64,000 nt of DNA from Saccharibacillus sp. CPCC 101409 (GTDB lineage: Bacteria; Bacillota; Bacilli; Paenibacillales; Paenibacillaceae): contig NZ_JAULSA010000009.1 of the NCBI RefSeq assembly GCF_030518235.1, positions 124,001 through 188,000 of the forward strand, in the 5' to 3' direction. The number at the start of each line of letters is the position of its first letter. Position 1 is the stretch's first letter. A program made the position numbers and the translations under genes. Under the pieces are notes generated by a model. That model was not told where the DNA came from. It did no database searches and saw nothing but the letters and a program-made list of their open reading frames with translations. Below, in pieces: positions 53,183 to 64,000 of the stretch.

Positions 53183-53770
53183 GTGCACGGACTGTACGAG
53201 ATTGTAAGCTGGTCGCTGGCCGGGATCGTGCTGCTGCTTCTGCTGCTGATCGTGTATGCCAGCGTCCGCAACGGCATCAGTCCGATGCCGACCAGCCGTC
53301 CGGTGCGCCGCATGGTGATGCGCGAAATCGGACGGCTGCCGAATCGCGGCCATATCGTCGAAGCCGGATCGGGCTTCGGCACGCTGGCGCTGAATTTGAC
53401 GCGGCGCTTTCCGCTGTGCAAGGTGACGGGCGTGGAGAACTCGCTGATCCCGCTGCTGTCTTCCCGGCTGCTGGCGTCGGCGAACCGGATGCCGCGATCC
53501 CGGCTGTCGTTTCGGCGCGGCGATCTGTTCGCTTACGAATACGAGAACGCGGATCTGGTCGTCTGTTACCTGCACCCCGCGGCCATGCGGCGGCTCGGTC
53601 CGATACTGCGCGAGCGCGTCGCGGACGGTACCCGCGTAGTCAGCGTCTTTTTTGCATTCGACGATTGGGAACCGGATACGATCGCCGTTTGCGGCGATCT
53701 GTACCGCACCAAAGTATACACGTATACGGTGCGGCTGCCGCTGGAGCATCCCGTGGACATCCGGGTGTAA
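53183..53770 (+). CDS. Membrane-anchored class I SAM-dependent methyltransferase
   Basis: 195 aa. One N-terminal membrane span (about residues 7-26, SWSLAGIVLLLLLLIVYASV) is followed by a small Rossmann methyltransferase with motif I IVEAGSGFGTLAL, an acidic motif II in VTGVENS, motif III RRGDLF and motif IV ADLVVCYLHP. This one-span small form resembles the FAM173/ATPSCKMT protein-lysine methyltransferases; the target here is unknown. The start is GTG at 53183 with AAAGGAGG upstream, although the frame is open from 52925. The aldo/keto reductase follows at 30 bp. Confidence 0.78.
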   Translation: MHGLYEIVSWSLAGIVLLLLLLIVYASVRNGISPMPTSRPVRRMVMREIGRLPNRGHIVEAGSGFGTLALNLTRRFPLCKVTGVENSLIPLLSSRLLASANRMPRSRLSFRRGDLFAYEYENADLVVCYLHPAAMRRLGPILRERVADGTRVVSVFFAFDDWEPDTIAVCGDLYRTKVYTYTVRLPLEHPVDIRV

Positions 53771-53800
53771 TCATTTTGCGATCGAAAGGTGGACAAACAA

Positions 53801-54781
53801 ATGGAATACGTCAAATTGGGCAAAACGGGACTCGACGTCTCGCGCATCTGTCTCGGCTGCATGAGTTACGGCGTGCCGGAACGGGGTCCGCATCCGTGGT
53901 CGCTGGGCGAGGAAGAAAGCCGGCCTTTTATCCAAAAAGCGCTGGAGCTTGGCATTAACTTTTTCGATACGGCCAATGTGTATTCGGACGGTACGAGCGA
54001 AGAGATCGTCGGACGCGCGCTGGCGGACTTCGCGAATCGCGACGAGATCGTGCTGGCGACCAAAGTGCACGGCAATATGCGCAAAGGGCCGAACGGCGGC
54101 GGGCTGTCGCGCAAAGTGATTATGGCGGAAATCGATCACAGCCTGCGAAGGCTCGGCACGGATTACGTGGACCTGTACCAGATTCATCGCTGGGACCCGA
54201 ACACGCCGATCGAAGAAACGATGGAGGCGCTGCACGATGTGGTCAAAGCGGGCAAAGCCCGGTATATCGGCGCTTCGTCGATGTACGCGTGGCAGTTCCT
54301 CCAAGCGCAGCATACGGCGGAGCGCCATAACTGGACCCGGTTCGTCAGTATGCAAAACTACGTCAATCTGCTCTACCGCGAGGAAGAACGCGAGATGCTG
54401 CCGCTGTGCGACGCGGAAGGCGTCGGCGTGATTCCGTGGAGCCCGCTGGCCCGCGGCCGCCTGACCCGCGATTGGGAAGCGAGCAGCAAGCGCTCCGAGA
54501 CCGACGCGTTCGGCAAAACGCTGTACGCCGACACCGAAGACGCCGACCGCCGCGTGGTCGAAGCCGTCGCCCGGGTAGCGGAGGAACGCGGCGTGCCACG
54601 CGCGCAGATCGCGCTCGCCTGGGTGCTCCAGAAGCGCCCGGTAACCGCCCCGATCGTCGGCGCGACCAAGACGTATCACCTGGAAGACGCCGCCGCGGCG
54701 CTGTCCGTCCAACTGACGGACGAAGAGATCCGGCGGCTGGAAGAACCTTACGTGCCGCACGCGGTGACGGGGCATCGGTGA
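53801..54781 (+). CDS. Aldo/keto reductase (YajO/YghZ-like)
   Basis: 326 aa NADPH-dependent TIM-barrel oxidoreductase. The catalytic tetrad is visible: Asp and Tyr in FFDTANVYSDG, Lys in VLATKVHG, His in LYQIHRWD. The cofactor end has IPWSPLARGRLTR and PIVGATKTYHLEDAAAAL. ATG at 53801, 8 nt after AAGGTGG, is preferred to GTG at 53789. It probably reduces reactive aldehydes or ketones; the substrate is not fixed by sequence. Confidence 0.9.
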   Translation: MEYVKLGKTGLDVSRICLGCMSYGVPERGPHPWSLGEEESRPFIQKALELGINFFDTANVYSDGTSEEIVGRALADFANRDEIVLATKVHGNMRKGPNGGGLSRKVIMAEIDHSLRRLGTDYVDLYQIHRWDPNTPIEETMEALHDVVKAGKARYIGASSMYAWQFLQAQHTAERHNWTRFVSMQNYVNLLYREEEREMLPLCDAEGVGVIPWSPLARGRLTRDWEASSKRSETDAFGKTLYADTEDADRRVVEAVARVAEERGVPRAQIALAWVLQKRPVTAPIVGATKTYHLEDAAAALSVQLTDEEIRRLEEPYVPHAVTGHR

Positions 54782-54832
54782 GGGGGTCGCGGTAAGGATG
54801 GATGAACGATTTGCGGTGGAATAAAATTGCGG

Positions 54833-54896
54833 TAAGCCAGTAAGCCAGTAAGCCAGTAAGCCAGTAAGCCAGTGAGCCAGTGAGCAAGTGAACAAT
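54833..54896. repeat. Octanucleotide tandem repeat (TAAGCCAG)n
   Basis: Five perfect copies of TAAGCCAG (54833-54872) followed by three decaying copies (TGAGCCAG, TGAGCAAG, TGAACAAT). It lies 52 bp after the aldo/keto reductase. Copy number is likely variable between strains. Confidence 0.85.
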
Positions 54897-54908
54897 CAAG
54901 CGCGCGAA

Positions 54909-55085
54909 ATGCAAAAATCCATCTTATCTTCCGGACAAAGCCGATTTTCGATCGATAAAGTGCAGAAATCCACTCTATTTTCCGTACGAGCCGGCAAAAG
55001 GCTCTGTTCGGACGAATAAAGTGGATTTTTGCATCTTATAACCCTATTTCGGATAAATGCTGCGAATAAAGTGGATTTTTGCATC
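54909..55085. repeat. Inverted-repeat cluster (family B)
   Basis: Two identical 22-bp units, starting GAATAAAGTGG and ending TTTTTGCATC, lie at 55014-55035 and 55064-55085. Two diverged copies in the opposite direction lie at 54909-54928 and 54961-54979. The four therefore form two pairs facing each other with about 50-bp spacing. With the octamer repeat they fill the gene-free stretch 54782-55156, where I see no coding frame. Confidence 0.78.
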
Positions 55086-55156
55086 CCAAGGAGTCGAGGC
55101 GATCCTCGGGGATTCGGGATTGTCTAAATTTTTTTTGTTTTAGCCATCCCTTATTT

Positions 55157-55822
55157 TTAAATCTGCAAAAAAGCCGTATCTCGCGGTAGATAGCTGGTTA
55201 CACGACTTCCCGTTGCGCGATACGGTTCAAACCATCCTTTTTCGCACAAATTTCGAAGCGTTTTGACCGCGGTGCGGTAATCGAGATCGAGATGAACTTT
55301 GACGTCGACCGGACGAATCGGCCGAAGCAGCGTGCAGGCCAGCCGGATCACTTCTTTTTCCATAATCGCAGCGCGAGCCCGTTCTCCTCCCACACTCTGG
55401 TACCGCCCCAGCACCATCCGCAGCAGCGTGATGCACAGGTCGGGCTGCCGGGCGACGTCGTCGTAGGCGAAGGAGATCACCTGGAAGCCGAGCGCGGTCA
55501 GGAACGTTTCGCGATTGAGTTCCCGGCAGAATTTGCGGCGGTCCATGTCCTGGACGTGCGGGCCGAAGCCTTTGATCTCTACAATCACTTTGGCGTAAGG
55601 CGTAATCCAGGCGAAGTCGCAAAAGTAGTGCAGTCCGCGCCAATCCGCCACCTCGTACTCCGGGTGCAGATGCTCGAAGTCGCGGCGAAGCGGCCACCAG
55701 ACGTTTTGGCAAAATAACTTCTCGGCTTCCCGGTGTCCGCGCTGCAAACGGTCTTTCCGCTCGCCGCTTCAGCGTTCGAGATGTTGTTCCAGAAATGCGG
55801 AATGGGCTTGTTCGAATTCCAT
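55157..55822 (-). pseudogene. PD-(D/E)XK endonuclease-like gene broken by an in-frame TGA
   Basis: From ATG at 55822 (AAGGAGG 9 nt upstream) the frame reads MEFEQAHSAFLEQHLER, hits TGA at 55769-55771, and continues in the same frame without further stops to 55157. The downstream part, LQRGHREAEKLFCQNVWWPLRRDFEHLHPEYEV, CDFAWITPYAKVIVEIKG (a D..ExK nuclease-like core) and DMDRRKFCRELNRETFLTALGFQVISFAYDDV, looks like the DUF559/Vsr-like proteins common in Paenibacillus. A CGA-to-TGA change would explain the stop. A TTG at 55747 could restart translation, but it has a weak site. Alternatively this is a sequencing error. Confidence 0.72.
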
Positions 55823-55871
55823 AGTATTTTTCCTCCTTGAATTTGCGTACGCGCCTGGCTGACGGAAACGC

Positions 55872-55914
55872 AAAAAAACGTCCCGTCTCCATTCGCAGGG
55901 AAGGAGAGGGACGT
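55872..55914 (-). terminator. Rho-independent terminator of the SLH nucleotidase gene
   Basis: On the minus strand ACGTCCC-TCTCC, loop, GGAGA-CGGGACGT, then seven T. It separates the nucleotidase gene from the broken endonuclease gene. Confidence 0.82.
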
Positions 55915-56001
55915 GCTTCGTCGCCGATGTTGATTTTTTTAATATCGCTAACTTGATTGTAGGCGTTCTACCGGATTTTTACCAGACTTTTAAAATTCAA
56001 T

Positions 56002-58155
56002 TTACGAAGCCGAAGCGGCCAAAGTGTGCTCGATCGCCGCCTGTGCTTCCGCCGGCTGGACGGCGCCTTTCGGCATCACGTTGCCGTCTTTGTCCGCGGC
56101 CAGGATGCCGACGTTCAGCAGCTGCGCTACCGGAGTCTTGGCATAAGCGGCAACGGACGAAGCGTCTTTGTACTTGCCAAGTACGGTCGCCGCGTTGAGC
56201 GGCTCCAGACGATCTTTCAGGAAACCGGCGAGGATGGTCGCCATTTCCTGGCGGGTGATCTTCTGGTCCGGGTTGAATTTGCCGCCGCCGTAGCCTTTGA
56301 TATAGCCGGCTTTGACCGCTTCGGCGATCGCGTCCGCGTAAGGCGCGTCGCTCTTCACATCGGTGAATGCGCTGCTCGGCGCGGATACCGCGTTCAGACC
56401 CAGCTCTTCAACCAGCCGGGATACGAATTCGGCGCGCGTCAGCGAGTCCGCCGCAGGCGTCGAAGGAGCCGTTGCCGGCCCGTCGGCATCCGGCGCTTCC
56501 GCTCCGGCCGCAGGCGTGTTGGCGATTCGGCCGTCGACTTTGGCCGTGATCGCTCCGCCTTTGAACGTGTCGACGATATACTTGTAGAACACGTCGAGGT
56601 CAATCGGGCCGGCGAGGGAATCGCCGGCTTCGGTCAGCACGGCGTAGTTGTCGCCGCCGGCCGCCATAAAGTTATTGACGACGGCCGTATACGACTTGGC
56701 CGGGTCGATCGGCGTGCCGTCGGTCAGCGTCAGCTTGGATACGCGCTCCGCCACCGGTTTGTTCAGGTCGGCGCTGTATTTCAGGCCGGAGATTTGCAGC
56801 GTTTTGGTATTCGGGGTGCCGTCGGCGTTGACGCCCCACTGCTGCTGGAGCAGTTTTTCGATCTGCGCGCCGGTCAGCGTCAGCTTGACGAGCGTGTTGC
56901 CGAACGGTTGGATTTTCGCCAAGTCGGCGAATGTGACGTCGCCTTTGGGCAGGTCGGCGCGAATGCCGCCCGGGTTCATAAACGCGAAGTCGGCCGCTTC
57001 TTTGCCGTCGCCGAAATCGGCGGCGCGCATCGCGTCGGCGATCAGGTTGCCGAGTGCCGCTTCGTTGTTGTAAGCGTCCGTGCGCGTAACCGAACCGTCG
57101 GTCGTGCCGACCGGTTTGGTCAGTTCCGGGTGCTTGTCCATGTATTTCTTGATCAAAGCCTGGGTAGCGGCGTCGGGGGTTACGCCTTCTTGATACGTGG
57201 TCGTAACCGTAGCGGATTTCTCCGTTACGTCGCCCGTAGCCGGATCGATCAGCAGCTTGATGTCTTCGAACGCCGTGCCGTACGAGTAAGCCTGTACGAT
57301 CAGCTTGCCGTTGACTTCGCCGTTGGCGAGCGCATGGTTGTCGCCGGCCACGATCACGTCGATCGGGGAGTTTGCCGGCAGAGCTTTCGCCAGGTCGGCC
57401 GCTTCGCCCGTTGTGACGCCTTCTTTGGTTGTGGCCGGATCGTGCGCCAGCACGACGATCGTTTCGACGCCCTGATCCTGGAGTTCTTTCGCATATTTGT
57501 TGACCGCGGTCACTTCTTCGGCGGCGCTCAGGAAGCGTACGCCTTTGGTCCCCGACGGAGCCACTTTGGAAGGCGTGGATTTGGTGACCAGGCCGATAAA
57601 GCCGATCTTCACGCCGCCGACTTCTTTGATTACGTAAGGCTTAATCAGCGTTTTGCCGGTCGCTTCTTCCACAACGTTTGCATTGACGTAGTCGAATTTG
57701 ACGCCGGCGTGCGTGACTTTGCCTTCTTTGGGATCGAGTCCGCCGCCGAGCTGCGCTTTGAGCGCGGCGATGCCCTGGTCGAATTCGTGGTTGCCGAGCG
57801 AACCGACATCGAATCCCATCATGTTCAGCCATTCGAGCGTCGGCTCGTCGCGTTCCAGCGAAGAGATCGGCGCCGACGCGCCGACGGAGTCCCCGTTATG
57901 GAACAGCAGCGAGTTGGCGTACTTGGCCTGCGTTTGTTTCAGGTATGTAGCGAGAATAGGGGCGGTGCCCGCCGCTTTGTCTCCGACGGTGGAAGTCGTG
58001 TCGAGCTGTCCGTGCAGATCGTTGATGCCGAGCAGGTGAACCTCGACATCGTTTTCGGCCGCAGACGCGCTGCCCGCGGCGCCCAGCAGTTGAGCCGACA
58101 GCAGCGCGGCTGCCGCCGTGCCGACGACCGGCCGTTTCCAATTTCTCCAATTCAT
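56002..58155 (-). CDS. Cell-wall 5'-nucleotidase/2',3'-cyclic phosphodiesterase with SLH domains
   Basis: 717 aa. Signal peptide (cut near AGSASAAE, residue 33). Metallophosphatase domain at about 37-265 with LLGINDLHGQ, LLFHNGDSVG, SLGNHEFDQG, VVLAHDP and VAGDNHA. The 5'-nucleotidase C-terminal domain at about 335-515 has NEAALGNLIADAMRAA, FMNPGGIRADL and NNFMAAGGDNYAVL. After an Ala/Pro linker come two S-layer-homology repeats (TRAEFVSRLVEELGL..AFTDV and ITRQEMATILAGFL), one fewer than the usual three, with a degenerate third at the end. It should hydrolyse extracellular nucleotides to nucleosides and phosphate while bound to wall polymer. Confidence 0.92.
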   Translation of the reverse strand: MNWRNWKRPVVGTAAAALLSAQLLGAAGSASAAENDVEVHLLGINDLHGQLDTTSTVGDKAAGTAPILATYLKQTQAKYANSLLFHNGDSVGASAPISSLERDEPTLEWLNMMGFDVGSLGNHEFDQGIAALKAQLGGGLDPKEGKVTHAGVKFDYVNANVVEEATGKTLIKPYVIKEVGGVKIGFIGLVTKSTPSKVAPSGTKGVRFLSAAEEVTAVNKYAKELQDQGVETIVVLAHDPATTKEGVTTGEAADLAKALPANSPIDVIVAGDNHALANGEVNGKLIVQAYSYGTAFEDIKLLIDPATGDVTEKSATVTTTYQEGVTPDAATQALIKKYMDKHPELTKPVGTTDGSVTRTDAYNNEAALGNLIADAMRAADFGDGKEAADFAFMNPGGIRADLPKGDVTFADLAKIQPFGNTLVKLTLTGAQIEKLLQQQWGVNADGTPNTKTLQISGLKYSADLNKPVAERVSKLTLTDGTPIDPAKSYTAVVNNFMAAGGDNYAVLTEAGDSLAGPIDLDVFYKYIVDTFKGGAITAKVDGRIANTPAAGAEAPDADGPATAPSTPAADSLTRAEFVSRLVEELGLNAVSAPSSAFTDVKSDAPYADAIAEAVKAGYIKGYGGGKFNPDQKITRQEMATILAGFLKDRLEPLNAATVLGKYKDASSVAAYAKTPVAQLLNVGILAADKDGNVMPKGAVQPAEAQAAIEHTLAASAS

Positions 58156-58316
58156 AAAGTTGCATGCCTCCCAAAGTTTGAATGCAGTGACTTGTCTCGG
58201 TCACTGGTAGTCCGGTGACATTGTATCACATGGGATTTTTTATAATCAAAGGTTGTGTAAACTCTGTGTTAAATATATTTTGCGAATCCCTTAAAGCGCT
58301 TGCGAAAAAAATCAGT

Positions 58317-58346
58317 TTGACAATTTTCGTCCGTCCGTGATATAAA
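58317..58346 (+). promoter_or_regulatory. Sigma-A promoter of the T-box-tyrS unit
   Basis: TTGACA, 18-bp spacer, TATAAA. Transcription should start near 58353, giving a leader of about 450 nt. Confidence 0.78.
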
Positions 58347-58352
58347 GTGAAG

Positions 58353-58694
58353 CAATGAGCAAAGCACTTCGGCAAGATCCAGCCGCGTTTCCGCCCGTCG
58401 GAATCGCCATAGCAAGCGTTGAAGGGAACCCAGTAGCATTCATCTGTTGCATAACCAGAGAGCCGGCGGTCGGTGCGAGCCGGTATGCGAATGAATGCGA
58501 ATTACGTCCCGGAGCTTCCCGTTTCGAACCCGTCTTCCGGTGATCCGGAAGCGGAAGAAGCGGGACGGAACCCGCCTCCGTTATCCGGCGTCGAGTGGAA
58601 CATGTACCGGCCGCAAGCGGCTCGCATGTTCAATGAGGGTGGTACCGCGATTAAGACTCGTCCCTGTAGAAATACAGCAGGACGGGTCTTTTTT
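58353..58694 (+). ncRNA. Tyrosine T-box riboswitch leader
   Basis: The T-box sequence AATGAGGGTGGTACCGCG is at 58632-58649. The Stem I region contains AGAGAGCCGGCGG and GGTGCGAGCCGG, the usual AG-bulge/distal-loop arm. GAATTACGTCCCGGAGC follows; TAC at 58503-58505 fits a Tyr specifier codon. The terminator is AAGACTCGTCC (58653-58663) with GGACGGGTCTT (58680-58690) and a T-run. Uncharged tRNA-Tyr should favour the antiterminator and tyrS expression. Confidence 0.92.
58653..58694 (+). terminator. T-box regulated terminator
   Basis: 11-bp stem with one mismatch, followed by six T; mutually exclusive with the T-box antiterminator. Confidence 0.88.
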
Positions 58695-58803
58695 GACGTT
58701 TGGACCCGAAAGCTCGCGCCGGAAGAACCCGGGCCGGGGGAGCGAAGACTACCGTGCGCGGCCGGTTTGAAGATGCTGCCGAAATTTGAAGGAGGAATAC
58801 ACA

Positions 58804-60099
58804 ATGACGAACGAACATACCCCGATCGAGGCCAATGCGCTGCTGGACGATCTCGAATACAGAGGACTGATCTACCAGGTCACGCACCGCGAAGAACTGC
58901 AGAAGAAACTGACCGAGGAAAGCGTCACGTTCTACAACGGTTTCGATCCGACGGCGGACAGCCTGCATATCGGCCACCTGCTGCCGGTGCTGACGATGCG
59001 GCGTTTCCAATTGGCCGGACACCGTCCGATCGCGCTGGTCGGCGGAGGCACGGGCATGATCGGCGATCCGAGCGGACGTTCCACCGAGCGCTCGCTGAAC
59101 ACGGCCGATACCGTAGCGGACTGGACGAGAAAACTCCAGAACCAGCTGTCGCGCTTCCTGGACTTCGGCACGGGCGACGCGAAAGTTCCGGCCAAGATGG
59201 TCAGCAACTACGATTGGCTGGGACCGATCTCGATGATCGATTTCCTGCGCGACGTGGGCAAGAACTTTACCGTCAACTACATGCTGGCCAAAGATTCGGT
59301 CGATTCGCGTCTTCAGCACGGCATCTCGTTCACCGAGTTCTCGTACATGATCCTGCAGGCATACGACTTCCAGCGGCTGCATGAAGACGAGAACTGCTCG
59401 CTGCAGCTCGGCGGAAGCGACCAGTGGGGCAATATCACGGCGGGCCTCGACCTGATCGGCAAAACGGGCGGCGGCGACGCATACGGCATGACTATGCCGC
59501 TGGTGACCAAGAGCGACGGCAAGAAGTTCGGCAAATCCGAATCCGGCGCCGTCTGGCTCGACCGCGGCAAGACGAGCGCGTACGCGTTCTACCAGTTCTG
59601 GATCAACACGGACGACGCCGACGTCATCAAGTTCCTGAAATTCTTTACGTTCCTGAGCCGCGAGGAGATCGAAGCGCTGGAAACGCAGCATCTGCAGGCG
59701 CCGGAAAAACGGTCCGCGCAGCGCGAACTGGCCCGCCGCGTGACCGGCCTGGTGCACGGAAACGAAGCAGTGGATAGCGCGGAGAAAATCACGGCGGCGC
59801 TGTTCTCCGGCAACTTCGCCGAATTGAGCGAAGCCGATCTGGCGGAAGCGCTGGCCGATATGCCGACCACGCCGGCCGCAGCCGATTCCGAGCCGCTGCT
59901 GATCGATCTTCTGGTCGAAACCGGCGCGGCTCCGTCCAAAGGGCAGGCGCGCAAAGACATCCAGAGCGGCGCGATCTCCGTCAACGGCGAGAAGCGCACC
60001 TCGATCGAAACGGTCATCGGAGCCGAAGACCGCCTGCACGGCACGACGCTCGTGCTGCGCCGCGGCAAGAAGAACTACTTCGTGGTTCGTTTTCAATAA
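58804..60099 (+). CDS. tyrS: Tyrosyl-tRNA synthetase
   Basis: 431 aa class I aminoacyl-tRNA synthetase. The HIGH motif is LHIGHLLPVL (about residue 55). The KMSKS loop is KFGKSESG (about residue 240), the usual TyrRS variant. QLGGSDQWGNITAGLDLIG lies in the tyrosine site. A C-terminal S4 RNA-binding domain (about 365-425) shows SKGQARKDIQSGAISVNGEK. ATG at 58804 follows GAAGGAGG. The T-box leader specifies Tyr, confirming the identity. A strong terminator follows. Confidence 0.97.
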   Translation: MTNEHTPIEANALLDDLEYRGLIYQVTHREELQKKLTEESVTFYNGFDPTADSLHIGHLLPVLTMRRFQLAGHRPIALVGGGTGMIGDPSGRSTERSLNTADTVADWTRKLQNQLSRFLDFGTGDAKVPAKMVSNYDWLGPISMIDFLRDVGKNFTVNYMLAKDSVDSRLQHGISFTEFSYMILQAYDFQRLHEDENCSLQLGGSDQWGNITAGLDLIGKTGGGDAYGMTMPLVTKSDGKKFGKSESGAVWLDRGKTSAYAFYQFWINTDDADVIKFLKFFTFLSREEIEALETQHLQAPEKRSAQRELARRVTGLVHGNEAVDSAEKITAALFSGNFAELSEADLAEALADMPTTPAAADSEPLLIDLLVETGAAPSKGQARKDIQSGAISVNGEKRTSIETVIGAEDRLHGTTLVLRRGKKNYFVVRFQ

Positions 60100-60137
60100 A
60101 ATGAGTATACGCAAGCACGCATAAACCGAGCATCACC

Positions 60138-60193
60138 GCCCTGCGGCGGCCGGGAAACGGATCTTCCGTTCCCGCCGCCGCAGGGCTTTTTTT
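60138..60193 (+). terminator. Rho-independent terminator of tyrS
   Basis: A 13-bp perfect stem, GCCCTGCGGCGGC with GCCGCCGCAGGGC, extended by an inner GGGAACGGA-type hairpin, then seven T. Confidence 0.93.
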
Positions 60194-60194
60194 G

Positions 60195-60300
60195 CATCCC
60201 GGGGTCACGCACGATCTCAAAACGCCGCTGTGCTCTATTTCCGGTTATACGGATCTGCTGCCCATCCAAACGAAATCGCTTCATAATGGAAGAGCTGATC
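60195..60300 (+). pseudogene. Remnant of a histidine kinase H-box region
   Basis: In one frame the sequence reads VTHDLKTPLCSISGYTDLLP, which matches the phosphoacceptor H-box of HisKA sensor kinases. The frame then loses similarity and no start, upstream kinase part or ATP-binding domain is present. It fills part of the gap between tyrS and the beta-galactosidase gene (60194-60426); the rest shows nothing recognisable. Confidence 0.5.
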
Positions 60301-60333
60301 GGCGACCCGGGCCCGGCGGAGCGTTCTTTGTAA

Positions 60334-63555
<3,222 letters not shown>

Positions 63556-63681
63556 AGCGGCGGCATCCGGCGTAGATCATGAGGGGATTTGCGTGAGAAG
63601 CGCTGCGGAAGCGTTCTCTCCCGCTTGTCGCTTGTTTGCGGGCAAGTCCGGGGCTGCGCAGCGGAAAGGAAGGAATACGAC

Positions 63682-64000
63682 ATGCAAGGACATGAAGTGC
63701 GTGAACGCGCGAAAAAAGTGTACGGCGGCATCGACGAACTGGTCGGCAATACGCCGATGGTCAAGCTTCGCCGCCTGGCGCCGGAGAACGCGGCGGAGAT
63801 TTACGTGAAGCTGGAGTACTTCAATCCGTCGGGCAGCGTGAAAGACCGCGCGGCGCGCAATTTGATCGAAACGGCGGAGCGGCGGGGCCTGCTGGCTCCC
63901 GGCAGCACGATTATCGAGCCGACCAGCGGCAATACCGGCATCGGCCTGGCGATGATCGCCGCGGCCAAAGGCTATCGGGCGATCCTGATCATGCCCGACA
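63682..64000 (+). CDS. cysK: Cysteine synthase (O-acetylserine sulfhydrylase), N-terminal part
   Basis: 106 codons before the window ends. PLP-dependent beta-family enzyme: [11 protein letters not shown], the PLP lysine in [11 protein letters not shown] and the phosphate/substrate loop [12 protein letters not shown]. It makes cysteine from O-acetylserine and sulfide in the cytoplasm. A CysM or cystathionine beta-synthase-like paralogue cannot be excluded without the C-terminal half. AAAGGAAGGAAT precedes ATG. No S-box or other riboswitch is visible in the 126 bp upstream. Confidence 0.9.
   Translation, partial: MQGHEVRERAKKVYGGIDELVGNTPMVKLRRLAPENAAEIYVKLEYFNPSGSVKDRAARNLIETAERRGLLAPGSTIIEPTSGNTGIGLAMIAAAKGYRAILIMPD

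Noticed and set aside
53771-54895. A minus-strand frame beginning with repeated LLAYWLTG residues
   Set aside because: The N-terminal repeat is just the octamer tandem repeat read in frame, and the rest is antisense to the aldo/keto reductase.
58290-58306. Possible catabolite-repression (cre) site TTAAAGCGCTTGCG before the tyrS promoter
   Set aside because: It differs from the cre consensus at several key positions and a carbon-control site before tyrS is not expected.

Overview
The window looks like chromosome from a GC-rich Firmicute of the Paenibacillaceae (Paenibacillus/Saccharibacillus-like). The evidence is strong GGAGG ribosome-binding sites, frequent TTG/GTG starts, a tyrosyl T-box leader, a 7-1-7 Fur box, an S-layer-homology (SLH) protein, AraC regulators with an extracellular sensor, and repeated CUT1-type sugar ABC transporters without a local ATPase gene. 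I see no rRNA, tRNA, CRISPR array, prophage or intact insertion sequence. The genus is inferred from gene content.

Layout. Positions 1-6116 are an alpha-mannan style operon: the end of a GH125 alpha-1,6-mannosidase, a sugar-binding lipoprotein, two permeases and an intracellular protein carrying two complete GH76 endo-mannanase domains. Positions 6159-10929 hold two ECF sigma/anti-sigma pairs facing away from each other around an alpha/beta hydrolase. The second pair is translationally coupled to an ABC exporter (10926-12727). Then follow an unknown protein, a metallophosphoesterase lipoprotein, and a GH78 alpha-L-rhamnosidase that converges on a GntR/LacI-type regulator. Positions 19176-39035 are a large glycan region: a TIM-barrel isomerase, a DUF1861 beta-propeller (related to mannosyl phosphorylases), an AraC regulator, a transporter with GH38 alpha-mannosidase, SGNH esterase and secreted propeller protein, a membrane-bound AraC regulator, a second transporter and a CE2-like esterase.

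From 39306 the content is mostly housekeeping or stress: a DinG-like FeS helicase, a tandem DUF2294 protein, a diguanylate cyclase, a fused MacB-like ABC transporter, a MarR/ring-cleaving dioxygenase/esterase quinone-stress set, a YcaQ-type DNA glycosylase, a Fur-controlled siderophore-binding lipoprotein, a DUF1275 membrane protein, a methyltransferase, an aldo/keto reductase, an endonuclease-like gene broken by an in-frame TGA, a cell-wall 5'-nucleotidase with SLH domains, T-box-tyrS, a GH2 beta-galactosidase and the start of cysteine synthase.

How the parts fit: GH125, GH76, GH38 and DUF1861 all point to mannose-containing glycans, and GH78, GH2 and two SGNH/CE2 esterases add side-chain removal. 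A shared 15-bp sequence (TCGAAGTTAGTATAC) lies in the regulator/isomerase intergenic region and just after the promoter of the GH38 operon, and a related GTATAC-centred palindrome lies before the rhamnosidase. One regulator may therefore tie these loci together. Other notable non-coding features are two families of small palindromic intergenic repeats, a MITE-like 364-bp element whose ends are copies of a terminator hairpin, an octanucleotide tandem repeat, a 113-bp nested palindrome and a shared MarR operator.
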